Below, piece by piece: positions 1-12,287 of a DNA stretch of 64,000 nucleotides (its first letter is position 1; the number at the start of each line of letters is the position of its first letter). The position numbers were made by a program, and so were the translations under genes. The stretch comes from Paraphysomonas bandaiensis (Eukaryota > Chrysophyceae), in assembly GCA_965644295.1 (NCBI GenBank), contig CBFFRP010000123.1:186001-250000 (forward strand), in the 5' to 3' direction. The notes under the pieces were generated by a model, which worked only from the letters and a program-made list of their open reading frames with translations, was not told the origin of the DNA and did no database searches.

Positions 1-760
1 AGCAAGTTCGGTTGATGGCAGGGCGATATCTCTATAAGGCAGGTACCTGTGCTACCGCTCCTACTCCTTTGTGGGGAATTTATGTGTCAGGAATACGCAC
101 TCTGAGGTTAGCATTGATGTTTTATGTTTGTAGCCTTAATGTTGTAATCTCAGGTGCACAGCTGTGATCAAATGTATTATTGCATTGCAAGTCCTAAAGT
201 ATTTAAGTAATAAGGGTTGATGTCAGTAGCGCAGATTAATGTAATGCGCGAGTGTAATGTGCACTATTAAAGTTTGGTCGTAACAATAACTTGTGTTTTC
301 ATTTTTTGCTACAGCTCGGAGACATTTCACAAAACGCTAATTTCTTTATTAGTATGTTACACAATGTTAAGCAAAGAATATTTATGAATCAAGTTTTAAT
401 GGCAGATCATCAGACACGCCAAAAAGACACATTTCAATGATACTGCAATTTATTTCTATTCGGCAAAAGGATTATATTTTGTATTTGACATATACCCTCT
501 TTACAGAGGGCTTCCTCGAGCTATAAAACAAATATAAAATAACTAAGATTTTGAGAAGTTATAAAATGAATTTAAATAACAATAGTCTTCAAAATTACTC
601 TTTCGCGATTAGCTTTTACGGTAATATGGCGATCACACCAATATACTTTAGGGTGAATTAGTTTTTTATATATTTGAAATAATTTAAATATGAACAATAG
701 AATATTATATACAATATAAATACAATATTTAATATTTGAGAAGTTATAAAATGAATTTAA
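1..760. other. Intergenic DNA with a 24-bp direct repeat
   Basis: No convincing coding exon is visible. The word GAGAAGTTATAAAATGAATT occurs near 553 and again near 739 as part of an approximately 24-bp direct repeat, about 185 bp apart. The second copy abuts the LTR-like element that begins at 761. I see nothing else to annotate. Confidence 0.5.
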
Positions 761-1080
761 TGTTGAGTTCTGCTATTTGAGAGCAAGCTGTAGTTCAAAG
801 ATATTTCACTTATGACTGTTAATGGAGGAATACAGAAATGGTTAACTGTATTATGAGAACTAGTGTGATGATAGCAATAATCATAGTAGTGAAACTGAAA
901 TATATGGACCATATAAAATGGTGACATCTAATATTGTGTGCAATTGATTAGTAGTTGAGACAATATGAATTTGGCGATTGACAAAGTGATATTGATCATA
1001 AGTTTCTTCTATCTTACTATATCTAAGCAAAAAGAGTGAAAGTATTGTTCAGTTATGTCAATTCAGGTTACAATGACTAG
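761..1080 (+). repeat. LTR-like repeat (family R1), diverged copy
   Basis: The copy begins TGTTGAGTTCTGCT, a start typical of Ty1/copia-type LTRs. It matches, with many differences, the repeat at 37612-37930: both share the opening, the AATTATGACCGTTA-like block and the AAACTGAAATATAT-like block in the same order. The right end is estimated from the 319-bp length of the better copies. No primer-binding site or target duplication is evident here, so it may be a solo or truncated LTR. Confidence 0.5.
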
Positions 1081-1226
1081 TAGGTAACTATGACGATATG
1101 TTAACAGTGTGTGTGAAGAATATTTTTTACTACTTTCTCACATATAATAATATATTATTATATATTACTTCAGTTTTACCATATAACTGCCATTTTCCGC
1201 CCACCCGGACGCCATCTTCATGTGAG

Positions 1227-1480
1227 ACACGCGCCAGTGAGTCCTCAGACACACGAGCAGGGCGAACTCACACACAACATCAAGAACGGAAGTGGTTGCA
1301 CCTTGGTGCTTGCGGCGACGCACAAGCAGCTTCTGTAGCGTTAAATAGTAGGATAATAGAATTTGTGCTGATTAGTTATGGGTAGAGGCTTACTAGTAGA
1401 CTAGTATTCAACTAGCCGCTATATCGGAACGAGTTTTTAACGCCTATTGCTAAATAAAAAGACATTCAATATATATATGT
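1227..1480 (+). repeat. Dispersed repeat family A, copy A1
   Basis: It closely matches 15175-15440 in the same orientation, from ACACGCGCCAGTGAGTCC through CACCTTGGTGCTTGCGGCGA and GTAGCGTTAAATAGTAGGAT to GACATTCAATATATAT. It contains no coding potential. This module recurs at least seven times in the window in both orientations, so it is a mobile or formerly mobile sequence of unknown class. Confidence 0.75.
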
Positions 1481-1947
1481 GAGACTTCGCGGCACAGCAC
1501 CCACACCGACTATACTCATTATCTACTCAAAACACCACCACTCTACAAACACATCCACTCGGCGTGCCCCAGCGCGGCCACGCTCTCTACCCCCGTTAAG
1601 AGACGACACGTACTCTTACATATCCGAATACTCTCCCTTTCAGGTGGTGTGAATCCATTCAACCTACTATCCTACACCTGCATGCCTCCCGGACGGACAC
1701 CTTCACCATCAAGAAGTGCCACCGAGGTGTTATCTAATGGACTACCCCCTGACAACTAAGTACCATCTTCGGGACACGGTTACACCATGGTACTTGAATC
1801 AATAATGCACAAGTAGTTCCGGAGAACGGTACAACGCAGCAAATCATTGTACTGTGCTCATAATATCGAAACAACAGTAGAATCAAAAGTTTGAATACCT
1901 TGTTACTTGTTACTAATAATAGTAGTTCACTATAACTTAGTACATCC
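1481..1947. other. Intergenic DNA, nothing recognised
   Basis: About 470 bases between two family A modules. The sequence is more C-rich on the top strand than its surroundings between about 1490 and 1720, but no exon, RNA gene or repeat partner was found. Confidence 0.4.
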
Positions 1948-2290
1948 ATCAACAAAGTCGGGCTCACACCTTTTCGTGGTGTTCTGGGGGATAAGTACAG
2001 GAGAGATTCTCTCTGGGAAACTAACGTGAGCCGCAAACATAGTCAGCAGATATTTTTCTGCCCACTCATAGCCGAATGCTTGTGTGGTACAAGGGACACC
2101 AATAAGTGTCACTTGTGTAGACGTCTTTGGCCCTTGATAAATAAACATGCATCTGAATGGGCCCACCTGATGGGGGGCCTCATGAAGTCAAGCACCGGGG
2201 CTGTTCACCTTATGGACTCAAATATCCTGAAATCAGCAGATGCCAGGTACATCAACATACTGCTTTCTCACTGCGTTTTTTTTAATGATA
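1948..2290 (+). repeat. Dispersed repeat family A, copy A2
   Basis: It begins ATCAACAAAGTCGGGCTCAC and runs through TTTTCGTGGTGTTCTGGGGG, CTTGTGTGGTACAAGGGACA and TCACTGCG. The same order of blocks is seen at 42287-42616 and, inverted and split, at 7085-8165. It is non-coding. Confidence 0.75.
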
Positions 2291-2748
2291 GTGAAGTAGT
2301 TAACTACATAACCACATGTATCTCATATCAAGGCTCGCATACTAAAATATATATGGGCAAAATAATGAATATAAAATTACTTCAAATCAACTTCATATTA
2401 CAAACTGTATTGCAATCAATCATGATATCTTAAACACATACAAACTCTGAATACAGTAATTAATGCCAACTCTTCATCGGCAATTCTTTATCTACATTCC
2501 AGTATTACAGAATACGAAACTGAAGTCATAGGTTCTCAATCAAACACTAGAATAAAGCAAATTTTGTTCTAAACGCTCACAAGGTGGGTGTAGAAATACA
2601 CCAGTCACATGTAGTGCATGTGACACGCCATATATTTAGCTTATATACATAGTGCAAAACACCACTGGCTCTCACTCAATTGGGAAAGTTTTTCTGCTGT
2701 GGCTGCGATGATGTCGCTTTACAGAAAGTTTTGCATTAGTGCTAAGAC
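2291..2748. other. 3' flank of the EF-hand gene, nothing recognised
   Basis: AT-rich sequence between repeat A2 and the stop codon of the minus-strand EF-hand gene. It probably includes that gene's 3' UTR. No repeat partner or exon was seen. Confidence 0.4.
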
Positions 2749-3843
2749 CTACAAGAAAAAATCATGAGCAATCATAGATACATCAAGGGATCGCATACCG
2801 CCGGATCCAGATTCGCTTGAACCGATTGAACGTCGCCTTAAAGGGGGTACATCTTCCCTCCCAGATTTACTTCCACTATTTCGGCGACTTCCCGGTGTAG
2901 GAGTGCTATGATCTGACCCTACAGATCCACGGCTGCTCCTACGAAAACGCATATGCATGGAGTCGCCGGCGGAACTTGGAGTCCGCGCTTGGTTATCGTT
3001 CATTTTCTTAGAATCTGTTGTCGGAGAGTCAACGCTGGATGTAATAGAATACCTGCGCATTGTAGCTGGAGTGCGCAAGCGGTGTCCAGGCCCAACAACT
3101 TTAGGTTTACCATCAGAATCACTGGACTCATAATCAGGGGCAAAAGATATTATATCAGCCAGTGTAAAATACTTAGAACGACAGAGCGTATTCATTCGAT
3201 GTTCGGTCAACTCGTCCCAGATCTTTTCTCCAAGTACTCGTTTCCGGATATCACGAGGAATAGATGCCGCAGGACCCAGCACTTTCGGATTACTTGAAAC
3301 ATACTCCCAGAATATGTTCATATGTACCAACTTATTAGTCAATTTGTACATTGTATCCATCAATCTAATGTGCATGAATATCGTTAAGAACAGACAGGGA
3401 AACGAAGTAGAAATGACTCACTTTTGCGTATCTTTATTCACGTATTTCTCTGGACCATATATCTCCATAATCATAATAGTTGCTTCACTGCGATCCAGCG
3501 ACCCATTCTTATCAAGATCATATAAATCAAAAAGAAAAGGTGCAATATGTGTATCCAGTGTACATATATTCCATATAAGTAAGACAAAGTCTTTAAAACA
3601 GATATGTGTGACATGACTATCACTAGAGAGTATATTAAAGGCTCGATTCATATATTGATTAGGTGGATATCCTAATAAATGTAATAATGAATTGACTGTC
3701 GTTAAACCTTTAGAATAAAAATCATGTAATAGTTTAATGTGTTGTTCATGTAATCCTATATAAGCAAATAGAGTTTGAAGATGATGATATTCATAGTGTT
3801 TTATATAGAAATCATCATCAGGTTCAGAGTAATAACATCCCAT
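2749..3843 (-). CDS. EF-hand calcium-binding protein with MGC lipidation signal
   Basis: Two exons, 3422-3843 and 2749-3364, give 345 residues; the 57-nt intron is GTGAGT...ATTAG. The protein starts MGCYYS, the pattern of N-myristoylation at Gly2 with a palmitoylatable Cys3, which predicts membrane attachment. Residues 109-120 form a canonical EF-hand loop with Asp at 1, 3 and 9, Gly at 6 and Glu at 12 (DLDKNGSLDRSE). A second, non-canonical helical pair follows around FWEYVSSNP. The last 120 or so residues are Ser/Arg-rich and probably disordered. The layout resembles calcineurin-B-like and other recoverin-type sensors with an added tail. The calcium-binding role is family knowledge; the partner is unknown. 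It is divergent from the armadillo-like gene, with a 648-bp shared spacer. The start is the first ATG and begins the lipidation motif. Confidence 0.85.
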
Positions 3844-4491
3844 ATTATTATATTGACATTGTAGTTGATATGGAGATAGAAGGGATAGGGACAGGGATAG
3901 GGATAGGGATTGGGTAGGATATCATGTATGTATATGGAGGGAGTGTGTTTAAGGGAACCAGTGAAGAGATACATCCATATATATAGATGGGTGTACCACT
4001 GGTGTACGTATGTACACTGCACCAGGTACACAACACACACTCTGGAATAAGTCGACCCAGCAGAACATGTCGATCCAGCAATAAAATCCAGGATTTTTTG
4101 ATGCATGTTTTTTGACGAATATATTTCTGAGAAATAACGAAAAAAGGTCGATTTGTTTCCTGGATCGACTTATTTTTACAGCCAGACAGCACTGGTGTAT
4201 ATAAAATAGCCCGAAATAATAGAGATTTATAAAGGAGAATCTAAAAAACTACCTTTTTTAGGTATGAAAATTAACAGCTCTATCTATTATTTTTATTTCA
4301 TATGGTTTTTATATAAAATATATCATAAAATCCCCTTTATTTATATAATCATCTAGTTTTTATGATACCTATTTCTATTGTCATAAGGACGTAACGTCTC
4401 TTCTAATCATTATTATGATATGCATTAACACACACATCTCTTCCCATTAACATCTTTATCTCTTTATATTTACTCTTATAGTACAATAAAC
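3844..4491. promoter_or_regulatory. Divergent promoter spacer
   Basis: It separates two start codons pointing away from each other. It holds an imperfect GGGATA tandem run (3881-3919), which lies in the probable 5' UTR of the minus gene. It also has an inverted repeat of AATAAGTCGAYCCAG (about 4047-4061) with its complement at about 4160-4174, and CAGCACTGGTGTATATA near 4188. The promoter role is inferred from position only. Confidence 0.5.
3881..3919. repeat. Imperfect GGGATA tandem repeat
   Basis: About six units of GGGATA, GGGACA or GGGATT in a row, just upstream of the EF-hand start codon on its template side. The unit is one base away from a permuted TTAGGG telomere repeat, but the tract is short and internal, so I treat it as a simple repeat. 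Confidence 0.8.
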
Positions 4492-6471
4492 ATGGAGTCT
4501 ATGCAATCATCAAGTATTCTAGAACCTCCTTCATTAGAAGATCTCTTCAAGAAGTATGATCGAACACTAGTGATAACATTAGAAAAATTCCATAAGACTG
4601 TTAACAATATGTGTGATGTGGTAGAAAGAAAATTAGAAAGAACAGAACGAAAATTACACAGATATACAAAAGGGGTTAAGAAACAGGTAGAGAAAGAGCT
4701 TCATATGGCAGACTGTTTGGTCAGTAAAGAGCTTCGTAGTAAAGTTATTATGTCCGAATGGACAAGTACATTTCTTTCTGCTACGAGTGATGTTACATTA
4801 GATCCGGTTACATTTGCATTCGCCCGATTCGCACTTAATATATGTCTATGCTATACGGACGTTTCAGCTTCTTACTTTATACACAGTAAGATACATGTGC
4901 TCTTAGTTAGCTTAATGCAGTTCAATTCGGAACTTGTTGTTGGTCCTGCAGTTCTAGGACTTCTTCATTTGTCTTTGCATTACGAAATGAAACACGAAAT
5001 TGTAGCTGCTGCTAATGCACTTCCTGCGATTCTAAAGCTACTGGTTGAGAGCAAATCGGATGTCATACTCACGCAGTGTTGTAAGTTAGTGGCATCGCTT
5101 GCAATGCATCCGCCGAACAAGTCCCCAATAGTCAGCAGTGGGTGCTATCATGGTGTGATTGACATGATTGGTGGAATTCGCACTGGAAACGATCATGTCC
5201 GCACCAATGCATGCAAGGCTGCTGTAAATATCGTCCAGGCCAATGATGCGAACCGCGTCCTGAGTGTTGAGCTTGATGCCATTAAGCCTTTACTATCAGT
5301 TATTCAGTATGGTTTTAGCGACATTTCGCTTTACAATTCAATTAGAGCCCTTGCCAATATTGCATTCATGAACAGCTTTACATCATCTAAGATTCTTGCC
5401 GCTGGAGGAGATCAAATATTCGTTGATGTACTCAACAGCGGCGATATTCTCGTGCAGCCAGACATTAACCGCGCAACTCTCATCGCCATAACTAATTTAT
5501 GTTGCTCGGAGAGTAATCAGTCACATGTAGGGGCGTGTAAGGGTATGTTGGAATGCGTTGTACGTATATGTGAATTTGCTAAAGAACCTTGGGTGGTATC
5601 GGAAGCTGCCAACTTGCTTTTGGCGCTGTCATGGCGCAATACTGGGAACAAAGTAAGCGTAGTAATGAGTATAGAAGTAATGTTGGTATAACCGATGGTG
5701 TGTATTATCAGGCCCGCATTGCGGCTCATGGCGGTTGTCAAGTGCTTTTGCGACGGGTAGTATATCATGCACCGTATGAAGATGAGGACCATGTCGTGTG
5801 TATGGAGAAGTGCTGTCTTGCCCTCTCCTCGCTAATGCTATACAAATCGAATCACGAGAAGTTGAATGGTAGGTCTTTCGATTGCTGCACCCTATATAAT
5901 ATATATATATAGAGGCTAAGGGTCTCAAGGAGATCAATAGACTGTGTAAAAAGGGGGTCTCTCGTCGCCTGCTCGCAGCTGCCAGCACTATCATCGCCAC
6001 TCTCATACCCAGTCCAGGCGAGCTCAGGGTATGTAAGGGTTTATTGTTTGAACTTTTCTTGTTTTTATATTTTATTTATTAGCGCATGCATATCGACTGC
6101 ACCCCAGTGGCCGTGGAAACTGTGAATGTTCTGCCTACGCTAAAGAGAGTTCAGCTCTTTGCTTTTGGACACGTCAAAAGGTACTAAAGTTTGTTGTGTT
6201 TGTCTTAAAGTCTTATGTGCTGTGCAGTCCACCATCTTGGTTGACAGAAGGAATAAGTGTACTTTCTATGTCGGACGATGGTATGTGAGCAATGCGTGAC
6301 ATGTTCTATGTAATGATTTAATGCACAGAGCTGGAAACACAGAACCCATGGGTGAAAGTGGAGTTCGTGGAGAAGGAAACGTTTTTCAAGGAACTCTCAG
6401 CCGAAATAGCTCCAGAAGTAGACTTCAATACTTTTCCAGCCGCTAAAGGATTAATATTTAGCATTCAATGA
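4492..6471 (+). CDS. Armadillo-like repeat protein
   Basis: Six exons: 4492-5652, 5712-5868, 5913-6028, 6083-6180, 6228-6280 and 6329-6471, with 44-59-nt GT-AG introns. They give 575 residues. Residues 40-75 are highly charged and likely a coiled coil (repeated ERKLERTERKLHR-type pattern). From about 90 onward there are repeated helical blocks such as ALPAILKLL, TQCCKLVASLAMH, CKAAVNIVQAND, ALANIAF and NLLLALSWR. These spacings are typical of armadillo/HEAT solenoids, which bind proteins. No enzyme motif is visible and I cannot name an orthologue. Its final exon ends with LIFSIQ and a TGA. It shares its promoter spacer with the EF-hand gene, so co-expression is possible but unproven. Confidence 0.85.
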
Positions 6472-6691
6472 TATCCATCTTTTAAGTATTAATTGTAATA
6501 TACATTGTTTGCCATTCAGTGTCTAAATTGTCCTGAGGAATAGTGTTACGGATAGATCAGATTCGACATTGCTACTTTCGAATAGTATGTTATATGTTAG
6601 AAATATTTGCTAATTATAGATTATTATATTACTACCATTCATTCTTTTTCACTATATTATCTACATCGTCACTACTACCAACAAATATAAG
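6472..6691. other. 3' flank of the armadillo-like gene
   Basis: AT-rich presumed 3' UTR and spacer of 220 bases up to the first MITE remnant. No feature recognised. Confidence 0.4.
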
Positions 6692-7055
6692 CGGGATCTA
6701 TTATTGAACCTAGTCAAATTTGGTGTCTTTTATCAGTCACATCGAAAATATGTAATAACCTAGTCAAAGGGCTGAATATCTACTCATTAAATATTTCGTA
6801 TTTCAGTTTACAATGACTTGGTTGCGGAGGATGACTAAGCGTTTATGGTATATTGTATTCACGGATTTTCACCAAGATTTCAACTATTGAATTATGTATT
6901 TCTTTGACAAGTTCACAATTATTTTAGAACTAAAAGAAGAGAAGAACTAATCACAAATGGGGTTGTAATTAATGGTAGTGAATGTCGTGTTGAGTTTACT
7001 AGTCACACGAACTTTGGTGTAAACCCTTGTCAAAGTAATAAGGCGTGTACGAGTC
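6692..7055. mobile_element. Degenerate MITE end with CCTAGTCA motifs
   Basis: It starts CGGGATCTATTATTGAACCT, matching the terminus of the better-preserved element at 7320-7934. It carries CCTAGTCA-type subterminal motifs near 6708, 6760 and 6991. Both recognisable segments read in left-end orientation, and no matching right end was found. This is therefore a truncated or rearranged copy. Confidence 0.6.
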
Positions 7056-7084
7056 AGACTAATGTAGCAAAACAATAGCGTTTA

Positions 7085-8165
7085 AGGGTCAGCGCTTATA
7101 ACTCTGATATCCTACTCTTTAGCGCTACGAAAGCTGCTTGTGGGTCACCGCAAGCACCAAGGTGCAACCACGTTCGCTCTATCACTCAAAGCAAACGCAG
7201 TGATCAAAAGCAGAATGTGACATCATCTGCTGTCTCAGGTTATTAGTTCTCTTATAAGGTGAACAGCCCGGATGCTTGACTTTAACTGGCAGCCCAATAC
7301 CTCGGATGCCTGTTTATTTTTGTGGGACCTATTATTCAACCTAGTCAAAACAATGGTTGAACTACCTAGTCACACCAAAATTGGTGTAAAAACCTAGTAA
7401 CGATATAGCAAATGAACTGCAAATCCTTTCAAGATGTGTTTTGGTTTCATAACCAATCATTTGAGTAGTATGTTGTTTTTTGTGTGTGAGGTCGCTGCAC
7501 GTTGCTGTCATATCTGTGCATTTGTAATTAATATAAATATAAGTGACACTGATAAACCCCCAGACGGCAAGATTTCATGACGTTTGGTTCAACTTGAAGA
7601 ATATATATATGGTTATTCTGTTCAGAGAACGAAGTAGAGATTATTCCTGTCTATGCTACTTGAGCGGTGGAGCCCTGTCTATGCTACTACTATGATATAT
7701 CTCTTTTTCTATACTCTAACTCTGCTTTGACCTGATCTATGCTGCACTGATTTAACTTCACCTGCTGTGTGACTTCATCGTTCTTTAATGCGTAGCTATA
7801 TGCGGGCACATTTTATGACAAGGACTATAACTAAAAATGACTAGGTTGAATCATTTATTACTTTGACTAGGTTATTCCACCTAAAATAGTGTGACTAGGT
7901 AATTCAATCTTGACTAGGTTGAATAATATTTCCCTTTATTTGTCAGGGCCCGAAGCCGTCAACACAAGTTCCTTGTACCACACAAGCATTTAGCTATGAG
8001 TATGAGTAGGCAGAAAATTATCTGCTGACTATATATTTTATGCGGCCCTGGTTACTTTCCCACAGAACACCACGAGAAGGTGCGAATCCGACTTTGTTGA
8101 GGGTTAACTCTGATAGCCTACTATTTAACGAAATCTATTTGTACGTCACCGCAGGGCATTGTGTT
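7085..8165 (-). repeat. Dispersed repeat family A, copy A3, split by a MITE
   Basis: Read on the minus strand, 8165-7942 gives the TAAATAGTAGGCTATCAGAG, CAACAAAGTCGGA, GGTGTTCT and CTTGTGTGGTACAAGGAAC blocks. It ends in GGGCCCTGACAAATAAA. The sequence resumes at 7319-7085 with AAATAAACAGGCATCC and continues through GGTTGCACCTTGGTGCTTGC to AGCAGCTTTCGTAGCG. The copies at 1948-2290 and 42287-42616 have these two halves joined, so the 615 bp between them are an insertion. Confidence 0.8.
7320..7934. mobile_element. MITE with terminal inverted repeats and TTTATTT target duplication
   Basis: The left terminus reads GGGACCTATTATTCAACCTA from 7324. The right terminus read inward on the minus strand is GGGAAATATTATTCAACCTA from 7934. 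Similarity continues for about 55 bp, including a second CCTAGTCACAC block in each arm. TTTATTT is present at 7313-7319 and 7935-7941. Four extra bases (TTGT) lie between the left duplication and the GGG terminus. There is no transposase ORF, so it is a non-autonomous DNA transposon. The repeated subterminal CCTAGTCA words are the kind of arrangement seen at transposase-binding ends. Confidence 0.85.
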
Positions 8166-8425
8166 TATAACATTCTTGATCACAAGTAGTAGTGATAGTG
8201 CAGTCCAGTTCAGAAGGTCTAACCGTATTCTACTGCGATGAGTTCCAACCAACATAGTTTACTCACACTACATAGTTTTATCACAAGTGCGGAAGTCTTT
8301 TTCTTGCTTATGAATGTGTTATTAGTGCTAGTACAACAATTCGGACAAAGAAATGTAAATTTCCCTACTAAACGGTTACGCAATCTCTACTTGTGCTCTA
8401 TCCCGACTGAGTACATTACGGAAAA

Positions 8426-11400
8426 TTACTTTCCACGCGCAGCCGCGTGCGTTACTAAGCCAATTGTTTCCACGCCCACCTGTTAGTTGGTGTCAGTGTA
8501 AGCAATATAAGAGTACCATATATAACTTACCGTGCATAGGTTGCATATTTCACAAACTTTTCCAGTATACGTGGGGGAGTACGAAGACGCACAGTAGGGA
8601 CATTTCACAGATGGAGACCCCTTGTATATGGGCTTTAACTCGTGACAATCGAGGCTGCACACAATGTGATTACAGACTCATAATTCGATGCCAGCCAAAA
8701 CTTATTACCTGAATGGGTTCATCTCATCGTAGTCAATAGTGTGCTCGTTACGTCCCTGTTGCTCACTCTTTTGCAAAACCTTCTGAGCCTTGCTACGGGT
8801 GTCTGCATGTCTTTCGGAGTTTGTATCAGGCAGCTCAAGCAAGCGCCGGGCAAATGCAGCAGCATTAACGAAGTTCTAAAGACGATATGTAACAAAACTA
8901 CTAAATTAATGTAATGGCACTACGTACTTTGTTCTTGAAAGCGCTGGCCATAGCAGACTTCAGAGCGAGCATCAGGTGGGATGGCTGCAAATTACAGTGG
9001 GTGAAATAAGCGGCCAACTCAAGGCTGCGCGAGATATCAGATGCTTCTCCAATAGCGTTCTTGACACGTATCGCGGTAAGATATTCACGACAGACTTCTA
9101 ACAGCTCTTTTACATCGTTGGCGGCACTGCGAGTAGTGGCCACAACGAAAGGGATGGAATTGAAAATGCGTTCCAGATGCTCCTTGCATTCAGCAAATTG
9201 TCCAGCAGTAAATGCACGGTAAGCGAGCTTCAACGCCTCAAGGAGTGGTGGAAGCTTAACGCAGACGGAAGGCATAGGCTTGGTCTGCTGTTTAGGGTCA
9301 GTGTCCCGCATGAGATGTGTGCGTGTGGAGGGTGTGAGGGGAAGCCCGGGAAGAAACGCGGAAGCACCAAGGTATGTGGCAACAGCATTCCGACGAAGGG
9401 TTGCAACATTGACAGCCGCTATCTGTCTGTTTAGCAGTTGCAAAGACGTATCCACAGAACCTGCAGCCATATGATCGGCTGCTAAAGATGAATCCGAGCA
9501 CCAAGCGGTGACAGGTGAAGGCCCCGCAGTATATACCGCACCAGAAGAACGAACAGCAGCCCGGGAGGCAGGGGATACTGGAGTTTCATCGTCGCTGAGG
9601 TCAAGATCATCGTCATCCCACGCAGCACCACCTGCAGCTGGAGCAGAAGTTCCTGTCGCCTTCTCTGGCGCACCATCCTCGTCGTCGAAGAGATCATCAT
9701 CCCCCCAATCTCCCCCTGGCTCCGTATCCTCCACATCTCCTGCATCAACTCCACTGACACCACTATTACCACCCTGATCCATATCCCCTAGTGCACTCTT
9801 TGCAACAGCCAACAGCGGCCAGTTCTCACCACGCAATATAGGTGTGGGTGGCTGTAGTAGAGCTGCACCTTCCGGCACAGGAGGCACGGGCATTTCCCCA
9901 GCTTCCAACAGAGAGCGTAGCCTAGCTGCATCCTCGTCCAGGCCATGGGTTGCCGCGCAAAGATATGCCAGAGAAAGTTGGCCAGTGGCCTCAAGAACGC
10001 GCATACGCTCTTCAGCATCACCGAGGAACATAGCATTGTGAAACCTACTCATTACATCTCCTCTCATTTCAGAGATCTTAAGCATTTTACGGAGCTTCTC
10101 GACATTACCAGTAATAAGGTAAAGGAAGCTCAGCTTCTCGAATTCCTTTGTCTTCTGGTAAGCCATCTCCACTACTTCATGATTTCCCTGTCGCAGTGCC
10201 TCGCTTGCCAACTGCCTCCAGGCATCATCTCCTAAGTCATACGCTACGGCCATAGCCACCTCAATATTTCCACATGCCAGAGCAAGCTTGAATCTTGTCT
10301 TGGGGTCTTGCACAAAGTGCAGAGCTACCTCTGGATAGCCTTTCTCTTGCAAGTACGTAATGACCGCCTGTCCACATAATCGTGAGTGTTTGACCATCTT
10401 CATAACGGCAGGGTAGTCCTTCTTCTCCAACGCTAGCTTAAACTGTGCTTCAGTTGTGTTTATCTCGAGCACACGGGTGCGGGCCTCCCTATCAATGCAG
10501 TGCATAGATGTACCACTGACTTTGGTTACATACACTGGATGATCAAGTCCACGGACAATACCACGATCTCCACTAGTTAAAAGGTACTTGACATGATTGA
10601 GTGTGGTATACACAAAAATAGGGGCACTGTCGTCCCAGCATCCACCTTTGAGGTTCACAGTCTCTGCAGCAACACAGAGTTGTTCGAAGTGCTTCGTGGC
10701 AAGAACGAGCTGATGCTTTGAGAACAGGGCCACATAGGAAAAGTCGTGGTTCCAGACCACATACTTAACTCTGGGAACTTGTAGCTCAGAGATCACTCGA
10801 CGAGCTTGCACATCAAAGAGTAGAACTCTGTCTTCGGTCTTAAGTATCACTCGGCCATTGGCTCCACCGTAGAACATGTTATCTACTCCAGCCACAGGAC
10901 TTGCAATAATTTTTACAACAGAGTTCTCGAAGTTAGTGATCACAAGCTGCTTGATGGTATTGAGGACGAGGAACCTGTCTCTACCAATGAACACTGCCGC
11001 ACCTCCGTGACCCCGGCGGATGTCTTGTGCCTCCCCAGTTCGGGCATGGTCAGTGGAAAAGGATATGAGCTCGTATGTGCCACCATCAGCATCAGAAGTG
11101 ATAAGAACATTGTTTTCGGTCTTATTAAGGACATTGTATGACAGTGTGCGCGGGCCACCACCAATGCCTGGAGTTGTGTTGGTGGTAGTGCGACGGAGGG
11201 ACACGAGCGGGATATCCCGACCGTTTCCAAACTCATGCAAGCGCAGATAACGATCCTTGACATATAAGCATCTAGTTGCACCGTTGGAGTAAAAGGCAGG
11301 GCGCTCTCTCTCTAACTTGAAGACTGTCATACCCGAGTCGTGTCCAGCAGCGAGAAGGTTCTGCTCCGCATGTGCAGCGAGGATCCAGAAGCGGTCGGTC

Positions 11401-12287
11401 TCCCGCCGAAATGTTTGTACCCCAAGTCGTTTAGATATGTCCCACACGCGTATGGTACGGTCCTCAGAGTTGGATACAATAAGCTCGTGCTTTGGGTGGA
11501 AGAGAACGCAAGACACGTTGTTGGTGTGTCCACGCATGGTGTCAACTTCCCACGCTTTAGTTTCATTCATGCGCCATAGCTTCACTTGTCTATCATCAGC
11601 GCCTGAAACAACAAGAGGCAGAGTTGGATGAAAAGATGCCCAGTTAACACCCCTCTCGTGTCCCTCGAGAACATACTTCACGAGTGCATCGTTACCACCA
11701 AACAACTCATTATTGACACGAGCCACCACATTCCCGTCGTCCATCTGAGAAGGAGCACCACGAACAGTCTTTTTACGCAAGCCGCTGGTATCCCATACTC
11801 TAACTGTTTGATCTAAGGATGCAGATACAATCAAATCCTCCTTCGGGTGGAAGCTGGCGCACATCACGTAGTGGTTGTGGCCAGTCAGCACAGAAATACA
11901 GCTCCTCGATTGCCAATTCCAAATACGAATGGTTTGATCATCTGAGGCCGATACCACCCAAGGATATTCATTATGAAACTGCACAGTTCGAATGTAATCT
12001 AAATGTCCCAAAAGCGTAAACAGACACCGCCTTAGCTTATAATCCCATACTTTAACCTTATAGTCATCCCCACCAGACACAAGCAATGGCTGTACTTTAT
12101 GAAAATCAATACCACGAACAGGTCCTTCATGCTCTTCAAATTTATCCAAACAAGTTCCCATACGATAATCCCATAATTGAATTTGTCCATTATGAAGGGC
12201 AGCTAATATCCATGGTCTTACAGGATGAAAACTAATACCTTTCACACGATTACTTTTACTTTCAAATTTTGTAAGCATTTTATCCAT
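8426..12287 (-). CDS. COPA: Coatomer subunit alpha (COPI coat)
   Basis: Exons 8928-12287, 8709-8875, 8531-8654 and 8426-8479 give 1,234 residues, close to the usual length of about 1,220. The introns are 51-54 nt. The N-terminal 310 or so residues are a WD40 propeller with repeats such as IRIWNW, VRVWDTS and IRVWDIS. A second beta-propeller-like part and an alpha-solenoid follow. An acidic linker (DWGDDDLFDDEDG-like) precedes the C-terminal COPI domain. The last exons encode NPF..., then two CxxC pairs (CPYC and CEIC), as in the conserved alpha-COP C terminus. Alpha-COP is part of the COPI coat, which retrieves KKXX-tagged cargo from Golgi to ER. The start ATG encodes MDKMLTKFESKSNRVKG, the family's usual opening. 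It is divergent from the Rab gene, another trafficking component. Confidence 0.98.

Noticed and set aside
1098-1385. 95-codon frame at the left of the window
   Set aside because: It runs through the family A repeat and has no domain or plausible composition.
3881-3919. Telomere-like repeat
   Set aside because: The unit is GGGATA/GGGACA, the tract is short and it lies between genes, so an interstitial telomere is not supported.
8238-12019. Many open frames on the plus strand opposite COPA
   Set aside because: They are antisense to well-supported COPA exons and follow its codon pattern in shadow; none has a domain.
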